From the NCBI GenBank assembly GCA_003210755.1, contig QCUL01000005.1, positions 28,241-92,240 on the forward strand: a stretch of DNA of 64,000 nucleotides, written 5' to 3'. The notes under the pieces were generated by a model. That model saw only the letters and a list, made by a program, of their open reading frames with translations. It was not told the origin of the DNA and made no database searches. The position numbers and the translations under genes were made by a program. The stretch comes from Synechococcus sp. AG-679-C18 (lineage in GTDB: Bacteria; Cyanobacteriota; Cyanobacteriia; PCC-6307; Cyanobiaceae). This document shows, piece by piece, positions 31,421-41,253 of this stretch (positions within the stretch are counted from its first letter, which is position 1; each line of letters starts with the position of its first letter).

Positions 31421-33260
31421 GCAATGTGCCGTCCGCGTCCAGCAGGGTCATTTCGCGAAAACTGGCCGAACGTCCGACGAGAGAATCAAAATCACCCTGG
31501 GCAACTAACCGCCCTCCGTCTAATTCGTAAATCCGATCGCACTTACGCACGGTGTTGAGTCGGTGGGCAATCACCACCATCGTGCAGCGCCGACCCACCA
31601 AATCAAGGGCCTGCAACACATCCTGTTCAGTCTTGTTGTCCAATGCGCTGGTCGCTTCATCTAAGACGAGCAAACTGGCGCGTCGATAAAAAGCACGTGC
31701 CAGAGAAAGACGTTGTCGCTGTCCGCCAGAGAGACGAACACCGTTTTCTCCGCACATGGTGTAAAGCCCAAATGGCATCTGGGCAACGAACTCATTGAAC
31801 TGAGCTGCCTCCAAAGCCGACCAGACAGCATCGTCTTCAATGTCATCAGGATCCTGACAAAAAGCGACATTCTCCCTGATGCTTGCATCGAGCAATCGGA
31901 TGTCTTGAGGAACAAAAGCACAATTGGCCTGCCAGGCCGGCATCTCCTCATTGGTGACAGGCACACCATCAAGCAACAAGTCACCATTGCTTGGAGATAG
32001 GAGGCCTAGAAGAAGATGAGCGAGAGTGGTCTTACCGCTTCCCGTCTTGCCGACAAGAGCGATTCGGGAACCCACAGGAATTGTGAGATTGATCTGGGAG
32101 ACAACATCCTGTTCACTTCCTTGGTAGCGAAATGCGAGATCGCGCAACTCGATAAAGCGACGAGGCAAAACCCCTTCTTTCGAAGGAACACCCGGAGAGC
32201 CCAACACCAAGCGATCACTTTCCATTCGCAGAAGTTCAACTGCATCCTGAATTTCAGGAAGACCCCCTCGAAGCTTGTTGAGGTCGCGGAACACGTTCTG
32301 CAGAGGTGCAGACATTCGCACAAGCACCATCAGAATTGTTGCCAATTCCGGGAGAGCGTCGCGAAGGGCCTGACTGTTGCCCTGGGCTAAGGCTGGAGAC
32401 AATCCCACCAAAAATAGAATCGTGATCGCCATTGGCTCAATCGCGAATCGAGGCACATCCGGAAGCAGACGAGACCAGCGTTCATAGCGTTTGGCGATCA
32501 GTCCATCACGAGCGACTCGATCAACGAAATAGCGATGAGAGGAGTAGAGCTGAACATCGCGGATCGATCGAATGGACTCTGAAAAAAGAAGATTGATGCG
32601 ACGTGAGAAACGGACTCGTTGTCTAGAGGCCAAACGCAGATAGGGAACGATCAGCCGCGATGTCAACAAATAAGCGCTGAAAATCAACACAAAGACGAGC
32701 AGTGCTCTCCCTCCAAGGACAAGAGCAACTCCCACAAACAAAACCAATACATTGAGTGCACTGGCGAGGATCACGATCATCGGGGACAGCACTGATCTGG
32801 ACATCAGTGCAAGGACCCGATTGAAACGTTCGGCTAGAACAGCGGTTTGCTTGCGAGTGAAGAACTCGTAGCGCTGCATCATCAGGTTGAGATAAACCTT
32901 GTTGACGAGGTCGCTCCAAATGTCCGCCGCAAGCCTGCTCTGCAGATAAGCGGAAGCAAAACGCAGTCCAGAGGCAAACCAATAAGCGCCGATTAGCAAA
33001 CTCACAATCCAAGTCGCTTGATCGAGGAAACGACCACCAAAAAACCAAACCCCAGGAACCTGATCACTCAGCTTTGCGCCCGCGAGCACTCCAACAAAGC
33101 GAGCGAGCAAGCCCACCAGCAACATATCGATTACACCCTGCAGCAATGAAACGCTTAAAACAAAGCCAAGGGAGCGAATTCGGCGCGGCGGCAGAGCAGC
33201 AAAAAACTGACGTAATTCAGACCATGTCTGGCTTTTAAACCACGGGACTGACTCGCTCAT
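31413..33260 (-). CDS. ABC transporter, fused TM + ATPase (MsbA/PglK-like exporter)
   Basis: 'RIALVGKTGSGKTTLAHLLLGLL' Walker A, 'VRLSGGQRQRLSLARAFYRRASLLVLDEATSALD' signature/Walker B; start chosen at 'MSESVPWF' (track ORF extends to 33374). Confidence 0.92.
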   Translation of the reverse strand: MSESVPWFKSQTWSELRQFFAALPPRRIRSLGFVLSVSLLQGVIDMLLVGLLARFVGVLAGAKLSDQVPGVWFFGGRFLDQATWIVSLLIGAYWFASGLRFASAYLQSRLAADIWSDLVNKVYLNLMMQRYEFFTRKQTAVLAERFNRVLALMSRSVLSPMIVILASALNVLVLFVGVALVLGGRALLVFVLIFSAYLLTSRLIVPYLRLASRQRVRFSRRINLLFSESIRSIRDVQLYSSHRYFVDRVARDGLIAKRYERWSRLLPDVPRFAIEPMAITILFLVGLSPALAQGNSQALRDALPELATILMVLVRMSAPLQNVFRDLNKLRGGLPEIQDAVELLRMESDRLVLGSPGVPSKEGVLPRRFIELRDLAFRYQGSEQDVVSQINLTIPVGSRIALVGKTGSGKTTLAHLLLGLLSPSNGDLLLDGVPVTNEEMPAWQANCAFVPQDIRLLDASIRENVAFCQDPDDIEDDAVWSALEAAQFNEFVAQMPFGLYTMCGENGVRLSGGQRQRLSLARAFYRRASLLVLDEATSALDNKTEQDVLQALDLVGRRCTMVVIAHRLNTVRKCDRIYELDGGRLVAQGDFDSLVGRSASFREMTLLDADGTLHG

Positions 33261-33313
33261 CCCCGTCAGATCAAGCAGTTGAACGAATAATTTAAAACTG
33301 GTTAATGCGGAGA

Positions 33314-34414
33314 TCAGCTGTTGCTGAGCCAGCTGGACAACCGATTGGCCACCCTTCTGCGGCCGCTGCGCCATCGCCTTTGCCAGCGCAGAGAGAGCGG
33401 AGAAGTTGCACTGAGAGCAGCTGCCCTATCCAGACCAAGGAGTCCCCAAGCAAGCAGTTCCTCCAAGTTCTGAAGCGTTTGTTGCCAACGCTCCAGCAAG
33501 CAATCCTCCGAAAAGTCCTTGAGCAAGCTCTCAAGATCTTTGTGTCCAGGACGCCAGAGCTCAGGAGCGGCAACGGCAGATGTAATCCGATCCACATCGT
33601 TCGCCAGACAACCCTGACCGATCTGATGAGCGCTGCTGCCAGGACTCAAAAAATCCGCAAGTGCATGATTAAAACTACTGAACACCACACAACCGCAGGC
33701 CATCGCCTCAAGCGGAGGCAAACCAAAACCCTCGCTCACACCAGCTGCACTCCAATGCTCAGCTGAGTCATAGAGGTAGACACTGGCGCTGTTGAACAGG
33801 TCAACCAAGTCCTCAACCCAGCCGTTCTGAACCTCCACCCTGAGGCCTCTGGCTCTTAGTGCTGGCACCAACCTGTAGATCACATAATCGCTGCTCTTGC
33901 GCTGCTGAACCAACACATCAATCGGCCGACGGCGGCGGACCTGCTCATCGCGCTGGCCTCGTTCCAGCCACTGTGGCTCCAGCGCATTGGGTAGGAGGAA
34001 TAAGGGGTTCCGAGGCGCGCGATCGCCCCAGTACCCCAAGGTGTTGCGGCTTACCGCTAACACTGGGATCCCTGGCGGAAGGTCAAAGCCGTATCCACTG
34101 CTGTGGGCTTGATAGACCACAGGCCGACCGCGCAAGCGCCTGAGTAGCTGCGGCACATGAAATCCCCAACTCACCAACCACAAGGGCGCACCAGGCGGAG
34201 CTTCTTGCTTCAGTAAATCGTTGAGAAAAGGATGATTGGCTTCTCTCTGGCGATAGGTGACAACCTCAGTAGGGCGCAGCTGAGATAACAATCGCGCTGT
34301 CTGGAGCGCCACACTTAATCCACCACAACGAAAACGGGCTCCGGTGCCAGGCACCAGAACCCGAATCGGAGTCAAGAGTTGCGAAGAGCCCACAGGCCTG
34401 AGCTCTACTGACAC
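33314..34414 (-). CDS. GT4 glycosyltransferase
   Basis: 'DVLVQQRKSSDYVIYRLVPALRARGLRVEV', 'WSAAGVSEGFGLPPLEAMACGCVVFSSFNHALADFL'. Confidence 0.82.
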   Translation of the reverse strand: MSVELRPVGSSQLLTPIRVLVPGTGARFRCGGLSVALQTARLLSQLRPTEVVTYRQREANHPFLNDLLKQEAPPGAPLWLVSWGFHVPQLLRRLRGRPVVYQAHSSGYGFDLPPGIPVLAVSRNTLGYWGDRAPRNPLFLLPNALEPQWLERGQRDEQVRRRRPIDVLVQQRKSSDYVIYRLVPALRARGLRVEVQNGWVEDLVDLFNSASVYLYDSAEHWSAAGVSEGFGLPPLEAMACGCVVFSSFNHALADFLSPGSSAHQIGQGCLANDVDRITSAVAAPELWRPGHKDLESLLKDFSEDCLLERWQQTLQNLEELLAWGLLGLDRAAALSATSPLSLRWQRRWRSGRRRVANRLSSWLSNS

Positions 34415-34417
34415 GAC

Positions 34418-35131
34418 CTAAGCCACAACAGCCTCAGTACTTCCAGTCCGCTGACGACGCGTGAGGAAACCAAACAAGACCTTGCCAATGGCTGCAACCA
34501 GATTTCCCTCAAGCTCTTGGAACATTTTCATGTTCAAGTGGAAGGCTTGATTGGCTTCTTCAATGATGCGATCCGCCATCGGCTGGTCAATCGGCAAGGC
34601 ATCCATCGCCGATCGGTAATTCACCTTGAACGCTTTTTCGTCCTCGATCTCAGGGAACACGTAAAAGTGCAGTCCATCATCAGTGGGGTTGTTCATCGCT
34701 TTTTGAGCGATGTTCTTGAGAATCTGACCACCGGAAAGGTCACCCATGTAACGGGTGTAGTGGTGACCAACCAACAACTCAGGAGCCGTCTGAGCCACCT
34801 CGCGGATGCGAGCCACATACTCCTTTCCAGCAGGAGAAGCTTCGATCTGTTGACGCCACTCAGGGCCGAAGTAGTAAGCGAGATCTTCCTCGAGTGCCGT
34901 TACACGATCGAGCTGTTCAAAGGCAATCGGTGCCAACACAGGATGATCCTTGAGTCGGTGCATTTCCTCTTCCATGGCCTCATAGACGAAGAAAAGATCC
35001 GCTACCAACTTGCGGTAGCTGAGCTTGTCCACCACACCCTTCAAGAAGCAGCTCACGAAACCGGTGTTCTCGGCCATCGTGTGTGACTTTTTAGTGCCTT
35101 CCCGGAGCTGGGTAGCCAAAGCGACGGACAT
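34418..35131 (-). CDS. ho1: Heme oxygenase (biliverdin-forming)
   Basis: 'MSVALATQLREGTKKSHTMAENTGFVSCFLKG', 'LLVGHHYTRYMGDLSGGQILKNIAQKAM'; ends in TAG. Confidence 0.95.
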   Translation of the reverse strand: MSVALATQLREGTKKSHTMAENTGFVSCFLKGVVDKLSYRKLVADLFFVYEAMEEEMHRLKDHPVLAPIAFEQLDRVTALEEDLAYYFGPEWRQQIEASPAGKEYVARIREVAQTAPELLVGHHYTRYMGDLSGGQILKNIAQKAMNNPTDDGLHFYVFPEIEDEKAFKVNYRSAMDALPIDQPMADRIIEEANQAFHLNMKMFQELEGNLVAAIGKVLFGFLTRRQRTGSTEAVVA

Positions 35132-35204
35132 AAGAGTGAAATACAAAGCGATTTCATGACCTTAAATTCAGTTGGCGCAGATGGCTGCCCTGGGTTGCGA
35201 AGGG

Positions 35205-35657
35205 TTAAGAACTGGTGTGATTGGAAACGCCGTATTCGAACAATTCAAACAGCTCTCGACAGATCAATTGCAGCTGCTCGACCTGATCACATTGGGGAGG
35301 ATGAAGGCCTGCAGGCAACCAATCACCCACCGTTGCCAAGCGCCAACGTTCTCCCTCAAATGTCATGCCACGCATGACGACGCCAAGTAGGGACGGGCAA
35401 AACGAGGGCATTGCCTCAGGATCTACATCCAATTGCAATTGCAGCAACAAGCTGCGGCACTGCAATTTGGGACTCCAACCTGGAAAATAAAAAGCCAGAT
35501 CAAGTGACGCAGCTTGGTCCCAGAAGCGGGTATGCGGATCATCACGCCAAGGGCTCAGATTCGGTTGAGCAGCTGGAAACTGCCGTCGTACGAGGGTGAT
35601 GCTGGAGGCCAGGGCCTGGACCAAAGCCACGCTATTGACTGCTGCCGCAGCATTCAC
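35205..35657 (-). CDS. Conserved hypothetical protein
   Basis: 150-aa ORF between well-supported genes with natural amino-acid composition; family not recognised. Confidence 0.5.
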   Translation of the reverse strand: MNAAAAVNSVALVQALASSITLVRRQFPAAQPNLSPWRDDPHTRFWDQAASLDLAFYFPGWSPKLQCRSLLLQLQLDVDPEAMPSFCPSLLGVVMRGMTFEGERWRLATVGDWLPAGLHPPQCDQVEQLQLICRELFELFEYGVSNHTSS

Positions 35658-35745
35658 ATGATTATCCGCCGATGCTTACAGGGTGAAGGCTGAGCAGGGC
35701 TTGCGCCAGCTGCCGTTACGGTTGATCTAAACCGTCAACAAATTT

Positions 35746-37017
35746 CTGGCAGCTCCCATCACTCGGCTCAGTCTGTACGGACTCGTCGGCGTTGCTGCCG
35801 CGATCGTTCATGCAGGCGTCTTACTCGGCTTGGGGTTGTTGATGCCGCTGTGGGCCGCCAACCCGCTGGCCTTTCTAGCGGCCTCCATCGCCGGATATCT
35901 GGGCCATGCCCGTTACACCTTCAGACCGGAGACGGGTGGGCAAAGCTTTGCTCGGCGCTGGCTCGTCCTTCAATACGTTGTCAATCTTTCGGTTTGCGGG
36001 GTACTACCTCTCCTCCTCCCAAACCTGGTTCCCAGTGGAATCAGATTGGGGATTTTGGTTTTCACGCCCACAGTTTTAAATGCCTTGATTTGGTCGAAGG
36101 CCGCCCGCTTCAGTGCAAAACAAAGGATCCAGCGTCAACGGCCACGGATGCATGCGGATGATTTAGGCCTCAGCGAAGCCACCAACAACGCCATCCTTCA
36201 ACTTGCCCGCACAGGGAAATTGGATGGGGCCAGCCTGCTGGTGCGTGGGCCTGCGGCCCCAGAAGGAGTGGTTGCCTGGAAAGCACTCCAAGCCGAAGAT
36301 CCCGAGCTTGAGCTTTGCCTCCACCTTTGTTTAACCGAGGGCCCATGCGCTGCCCTCGCTTCCGCTGTCGCCGATCTTGTCAATGAAGACGGCAATCTCA
36401 ACCTTTCTTTTGGGACATGGCTCTCGCTCTCATTGTTACCAGCCATGCACCCGAGGCGAAAGCAGATCACACTTCAACTCCACCAAGAGATCAAGGCTCA
36501 AATTGCTGGGTTTCGGCAACTGTGCGGGCGCGACGCCCCCATTCACCTTGATGGCCATCAGCACATCCACCTCGTGCCGATCGTGCATGACTGCCTGCTG
36601 AGCGTGTCAGGCGATCAAAAGATCACCTGGATGCGCAGTACAACAGAACCACTTCCCACCGGCCTAGCACTTCGCTGGTGGTGGAATGCCATCCGCCAAG
36701 CAGGGCTACTGAAATGGATGGTGCTGGAGCTTTTAAGCCGCCGAGCACAAAGGAAGCAACAACGCTTGGGCATCAGCAGCAACGGGGGTTTTGCTGGCGT
36801 GCTCTTCACCGGACAAATGGCCGGCCCCCCACTTCATGCAGCCCACCAAACCCTCTCTGCTCTTCCAGTTCGAAGCAATCGAACTCAACCCCTTCTTCTC
36901 GCCCATCCAGGGGCACCTCTGTCTAGGAATCTCATTGATTCTGGCTTCTCAGTCTCGCAACCCTTTGCCTCTTCCCACTGGCGGCAGCGCGAATGGCAAG
37001 CGCTTCAGGAGTTGTGA
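35746..37017 (+). CDS. GtrA-like membrane domain fused to ChbG/YdjC-like carbohydrate deacetylase
   Basis: C-terminal 'RMHADDLGLSEATNNAILQLARTGKLDGASLLVRGPA' and 'PIHLDGHQHIHLVPIVHDCL' are YdjC/ChbG motifs; N-terminal 'NPLAFLAASIAGYLGHARYTF' is GtrA-like. First canonical start is TTG 35830 (track); frame is open from 35731 with CTG at 35746. Confidence 0.75.
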   Translation: MAAPITRLSLYGLVGVAAAIVHAGVLLGLGLLMPLWAANPLAFLAASIAGYLGHARYTFRPETGGQSFARRWLVLQYVVNLSVCGVLPLLLPNLVPSGIRLGILVFTPTVLNALIWSKAARFSAKQRIQRQRPRMHADDLGLSEATNNAILQLARTGKLDGASLLVRGPAAPEGVVAWKALQAEDPELELCLHLCLTEGPCAALASAVADLVNEDGNLNLSFGTWLSLSLLPAMHPRRKQITLQLHQEIKAQIAGFRQLCGRDAPIHLDGHQHIHLVPIVHDCLLSVSGDQKITWMRSTTEPLPTGLALRWWWNAIRQAGLLKWMVLELLSRRAQRKQQRLGISSNGGFAGVLFTGQMAGPPLHAAHQTLSALPVRSNRTQPLLLAHPGAPLSRNLIDSGFSVSQPFASSHWRQREWQALQEL

Positions 37018-37955
37018 ATCGCTCGAATGAAGTAGTGCGGACGCCCCTTCGCCTCTACATAAATCCGACCGATGTAATCACCGAGCACACCGATCCCGAT
37101 CAACTGAATGCCACCTAGAAACAGCACTGCAGTCATTAGTGATGCGTAACCTGGCAAATCCACTCCAACAAGAACTGTCCGCAGAGCAATCACAGACGCG
37201 TACACCAGGCTCAGCAGTGAAACCAACACTCCAAGACCCGTCCACACTTTTAAGGGCAGAACAGAAAAGGAAAAAATTCCATCAAAGGCGTACCCAACCA
37301 ATTTGAATGGAGTGAAGGAAGTCTGCCCGCCGCTACGGCTCACGCGCTGATAAGGCAGTTCCACACTGCGGTAGCCCGTCCAAGGAAGCAATCCTTTGGA
37401 GAATCGACTCGACTCTCGCAAACTCGTCACCGCTTCCAGAACAGGTGCACCCAAGAGTCGATAGTCACCCGCGCCCTCCTTGATCTGAATCGAATCCACC
37501 AGCTTGTTGAACACGCGGTAAAACCAATGCGCACTGGCCACCTTGAGACGTGATTCTTGATCGCGGTCATCGCGCACAGCCGTCACCACCTCAGCACCCT
37601 CCCGCCATTCCTCCACCATCTCTTCGATCAACTCTGGAGGGTGCTGCAGATCCGAATCAATCAGCACTACTGCAGCACAATCGCCGCGTACGTGATCGAG
37701 GCCAGCCAGCATTGCCGCCTCTTTCCCAAAGTTTCGGGTCAACTCGAGAAGCGTGACAGGAGCTGGGAAATCGATTTGCGCCTGGCGAGCCTGCCAACCC
37801 CGAATCTGAGACACGGTGTCATCTCGAGAACCATCGTCGACCAGCACCAATCTCTCCACGCCCGGTACTTCGAGCACTCGCTCGATGAACGACGTAATGA
37901 CAGCCTGTTCGTTGAAACAGGCTGCCACCACCCAGACACCTGCAGGTTGCAACAT
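37005..37955 (-). CDS. GT2 glycosyltransferase, DPM1/ArnC/GtrB-like with C-terminal TM pair
   Basis: 'WVVAACFNEQAVITSFIERVLEVPGVERLVLVDDGSRDDT', 'LTRNFGKEAAMLAGLDHVRGDCAAVVLIDSDLQHPPELI', C-terminal 'GIGVLGDYIGRIYVEAKGRPHYFI'. Confidence 0.9.
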   Translation of the reverse strand: MLQPAGVWVVAACFNEQAVITSFIERVLEVPGVERLVLVDDGSRDDTVSQIRGWQARQAQIDFPAPVTLLELTRNFGKEAAMLAGLDHVRGDCAAVVLIDSDLQHPPELIEEMVEEWREGAEVVTAVRDDRDQESRLKVASAHWFYRVFNKLVDSIQIKEGAGDYRLLGAPVLEAVTSLRESSRFSKGLLPWTGYRSVELPYQRVSRSGGQTSFTPFKLVGYAFDGIFSFSVLPLKVWTGLGVLVSLLSLVYASVIALRTVLVGVDLPGYASLMTAVLFLGGIQLIGIGVLGDYIGRIYVEAKGRPHYFIRAIHNS

Positions 37956-38047
37956 GGATCATCGGTGGGGAGTTAAGACGAACCTTAGGGAGCACCCACC
38001 GAGTCATAAGCTCGCCGAATCCAAGTTCAGCCCGTCGGCGCCCCTCC

Positions 38048-39472
38048 ATGGCTCAGTTTGAGAAGCTCACTGCCCCAACCCAGGGCACCCCAATCCGCTT
38101 CGAAGACGGTCAACCCGTAGTAGCCAACAATCCCATTATTCCTTTCATCCGAGGCGATGGAACAGGGGTGGACATTTGGCCAGCAACTCAAAAGGTGCTG
38201 GATGCTGCCGTTGCTCAGGCCTATCAGGGCGAGAAAACCATTGAGTGGTTCAAGGTCTACGCCGGTGACGAAGCCTGTGACCTTTACGGCACTTACCAAT
38301 ACCTTCCGGAGGACACCCTGGAAGCGATCCGCACGTTTGGCGTGGCCATTAAGGGCCCCCTCACCACCCCTATCGGTGGAGGCATCCGCTCCCTCAATGT
38401 GGCTCTCCGACAGCTTTTTGATCTCTATTCCTGTGTGCGTCCATGCCGCTATTACGAAGGCACACCCAGCCCTCACAAACGTCCTGAAGATTTAGACGTC
38501 ATTGTCTATCGAGAAAATACTGAAGACATCTATATGGGGGTGGAGTGGGAGGCCGACGACCCCATTGGCCAAGAGCTGCGCAAGTATCTCAATGAGGTGG
38601 TCATCCCTGCAAACGGCAAGCTCGGCAAGCGACAGATTCCAGAAGGATCTGGCATTGGCATCAAGCCAGTGAGCAAACATGGCAGTCAGCGCCACATCCG
38701 CAAAGCCATCCAACACGCACTGCGCTTGGAAGGGAACAAGCGTCACGTGACGCTTGTTCACAAAGGCAACATTATGAAATTCACCGAAGGAGCCTTCCGT
38801 GACTGGGGCTACGAGCTAGCCACCACTGAATTCCGTGATGTCTGCATTACGGAACGGGAAAGCTGGATTCTTGACAATCTCGACAGGAATCACTCTCTCA
38901 GCGCCCAAGACAACGCCCGCATGATTGAGCCCGGTTACGACAGCCTGACACCCGAAAAGAAAGAAGCGATTGATTCCGAAGTGAGAGACGTACTCGCTGC
39001 GATTGGCGAAAGCCACGGCTACGGCAAATGGAAGAGCATGGTTTTGGTGGATGACCGCATCGCCGACAGCATCTTTCAGCAAATCCAGACCCGCCCACAG
39101 GAGTATTCAATCCTTGCCACCCTCAACCTCAACGGCGACTACATCTCCGATGCCGCTGCCGCGATGGTGGGAGGCCTTGGCATGGCACCAGGCGCCAACA
39201 TTGGCGAGACAGCTGCGATTTTTGAGGCCACCCACGGAACCGCCCCAAAGCATGCTGGATTGGATCGTATTAATCCAGGTTCAGTAATCCTGAGTGGCGT
39301 GATGATGCTGGAATTCCTTGGCTGGCAGGATGCTGCCGATCTAATCACCAAAGGTCTCAGTGCGGCAATTAAAGACAAACAAGTGACTTACGACCTCGCG
39401 CGGTTAATGGAGCCCAAAGAGGATCCGGTGAGCTGCAGTGGCTTTGCTGAGGCAATCATCAAAAGGTTCTGA
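38048..39472 (+). CDS. icd: Isocitrate dehydrogenase (NADP+)
   Basis: 'PIIPFIRGDGTGVDIWPATQKVLDAAV', 'VYRENTEDIYMGVEWEA', 'FEATHGTAPKHAG'. Confidence 0.95.
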   Translation: MAQFEKLTAPTQGTPIRFEDGQPVVANNPIIPFIRGDGTGVDIWPATQKVLDAAVAQAYQGEKTIEWFKVYAGDEACDLYGTYQYLPEDTLEAIRTFGVAIKGPLTTPIGGGIRSLNVALRQLFDLYSCVRPCRYYEGTPSPHKRPEDLDVIVYRENTEDIYMGVEWEADDPIGQELRKYLNEVVIPANGKLGKRQIPEGSGIGIKPVSKHGSQRHIRKAIQHALRLEGNKRHVTLVHKGNIMKFTEGAFRDWGYELATTEFRDVCITERESWILDNLDRNHSLSAQDNARMIEPGYDSLTPEKKEAIDSEVRDVLAAIGESHGYGKWKSMVLVDDRIADSIFQQIQTRPQEYSILATLNLNGDYISDAAAAMVGGLGMAPGANIGETAAIFEATHGTAPKHAGLDRINPGSVILSGVMMLEFLGWQDAADLITKGLSAAIKDKQVTYDLARLMEPKEDPVSCSGFAEAIIKRF

Positions 39473-39600
39473 TCAGAAAGAGCCTTTTGATTCCGTTTCT
39501 GGAAAGGGGCTCATTAACTGAAGGCGGGTCCTGAACCAGCCCACAGGTGGATGTCAACAAGAGGCCTCTACAACCAGCGCGAATGCAGCAAACGAAGCAA

Positions 39601-39831
39601 TCAGCCAATCAGAAACTTTGCGTTGGCTTTGACGAGTTCGGCTCCATCTCCATCGCATTGATGCTGCCCGAGATCTTCCAACAGCCATCCAGCCCTTGGA
39701 AAAATTTGACGAATGTCTCTACGTGAAAGGGAACCGTGGTAACAGAAGACCGCAATTTGGAGCTTTTCAGGAATGCGCCTCATCAAGCCACTCGCACCAA
39801 CCTCGTAGCGTCTCCGAACAGTCCCTTCCAT
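39601..39831 (-). CDS. Small hypothetical protein
   Basis: 76-aa ORF in an intergenic space with plausible composition; no family recognised. Confidence 0.4.
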   Translation of the reverse strand: MEGTVRRRYEVGASGLMRRIPEKLQIAVFCYHGSLSRRDIRQIFPRAGWLLEDLGQHQCDGDGAELVKANAKFLIG

Positions 39832-39942
39832 GACACGGACGAGGAAGCCGCCAGCGGGTCTGGATGAGCTTTAAAAGAGTTAGAGCAGTAATTCTCCTGC
39901 GCTTCTGAGCAACAACGGAGCAATTCGGGGCAAAATTGATTT

Positions 39943-41253
39943 ATGGCTTTTGTCGATCCGACCGACCCCTGCGTTCACTGCGGATTTTGCTTGCCTACCT
40001 GTGCCAGCTACCGGGTACTCGGCACAGAGATGGATTCTCCACGCGGGCGCATCCACACTCTGAAAGCGATCGAAGCCGGTGAACTCGAGCTGGATGCGAC
40101 GGTGGCAAGCCATTTCGATAGCTGCTTGGGCTGCTTCGCTTGCGTTAGCGCCTGTCCATCTGGTGTGCGCTACGACCAGCTGATTGAAGCAACCCGCCCA
40201 AAACTCAATCAACCTGAACTCAGAAGTAGCTGGCAAACCAGTTTCCGACAGCTACTGCTCCTGGTGCTGCCCTACCCCAAGCGGCTGCGCGCACTCCTGA
40301 TCCCTTTACGCGCCTATGCAGGCACCGGATTACAACGTTTTGCTAGGCGGTCAGGGCTTCTGAAGCTGTTGGGCCCACAACTCGAAGCGATGGAAGCACT
40401 TCTACCGCCCTTACCGCCTGAGGGATTGACTGATCGCTTACCGAGCCTGAATCCTGCGCAAGGTAAGAAACGAGGCAGGGTGGGATTAGTACTCGGTTGC
40501 GTTCAACGGTGCTTTGATCCTGGGGTCAACGAAGCCACGGTGGCCGTCCTTCAAGCCAACGGCTTCGAGGTGGTCATTCCAGCTCATCAAGGCTGCTGTG
40601 GTGCGGTGAGTCATCACCAGGGACAACTCAAACAAACTCAAAAACTGGCTAGTGATTTAGTCCAAAGCTTTTCGGGTGAAGCCTTGGATGCAGTGCTAGT
40701 GGCCGCCTCCGGCTGCGGTCACACCATGAAGTCCTACGAAAAGCTTCTCGATGGAGCCGATAACTTCAATGCTCCGGTGCTCGACGTTCACGAATTTCTC
40801 GCCAACCGAGGGCTATCAGACGCATTCCTAAAGGCATTAACACCTTTGCCTTGCACCGTGGCTTATCACGATGCATGCCACATGATTCATGGCCAAGGGA
40901 TTGCTGCTCAGCCAAGAAATTTATTGCGAGCCATTCCTCAACTCCAACTCAAAGAAGCCACTGAAGCAGGGGTGTGTTGTGGAAGTGCGGGGATTTACAA
41001 CCTGGTCCAACCGGACGAGGCAGCGGCACTCGGCCAACTCAAAGCGGACGACCTCAGCAGCACAGGGGCCGAGATCGTCGCAAGCGCCAACATCGGTTGC
41101 AGCTTGCAACTGAGGCGCCATCTCAGCTCAGAAGGTCCTGAAGTGTGCCACCCCATGGAACTTCTAGCCCGATCCGCTGGGCTCAGCCTGGCGCCAGCTT
41201 TAACAACTGGCGGGGAAGCCAGCTCCGTTCCCCCCCCGCAGCAACATTCATGA
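39943..41253 (+). CDS. glcF: Glycolate oxidase iron-sulfur subunit GlcF-like
   Basis: Two 4Fe-4S motifs ('CVHCGFCLPTC', 'CLGCFACVSACPSG') and CCG domains ('GCCGAVSHHQG', 'VCCGSAGIYNL'). Confidence 0.9.
   Translation: MAFVDPTDPCVHCGFCLPTCASYRVLGTEMDSPRGRIHTLKAIEAGELELDATVASHFDSCLGCFACVSACPSGVRYDQLIEATRPKLNQPELRSSWQTSFRQLLLLVLPYPKRLRALLIPLRAYAGTGLQRFARRSGLLKLLGPQLEAMEALLPPLPPEGLTDRLPSLNPAQGKKRGRVGLVLGCVQRCFDPGVNEATVAVLQANGFEVVIPAHQGCCGAVSHHQGQLKQTQKLASDLVQSFSGEALDAVLVAASGCGHTMKSYEKLLDGADNFNAPVLDVHEFLANRGLSDAFLKALTPLPCTVAYHDACHMIHGQGIAAQPRNLLRAIPQLQLKEATEAGVCCGSAGIYNLVQPDEAAALGQLKADDLSSTGAEIVASANIGCSLQLRRHLSSEGPEVCHPMELLARSAGLSLAPALTTGGEASSVPPPQQHS

Noticed and set aside
35830-36161. Many track ORFs on alternate frames/strands inside strong genes (e.g. 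35850..36161, 38492..38761, 47143..47515, 52491..52925)
   Set aside because: They lie within well-supported CDSs, lack recognisable motifs, and look like shadow ORFs.
39473-39530. Imperfect GAGCC...GGCTC hairpin after icd as terminator
   Set aside because: The stem is imperfect with a long loop; evidence too weak to list as a feature.
41230-41237. C8 run at the 3' end of glcF as another phase-variable tract
   Set aside because: The frame is intact and the run lies in the last codons (SSVPPPQQHS*), so a slip would only alter the tail; kept as a minor note.
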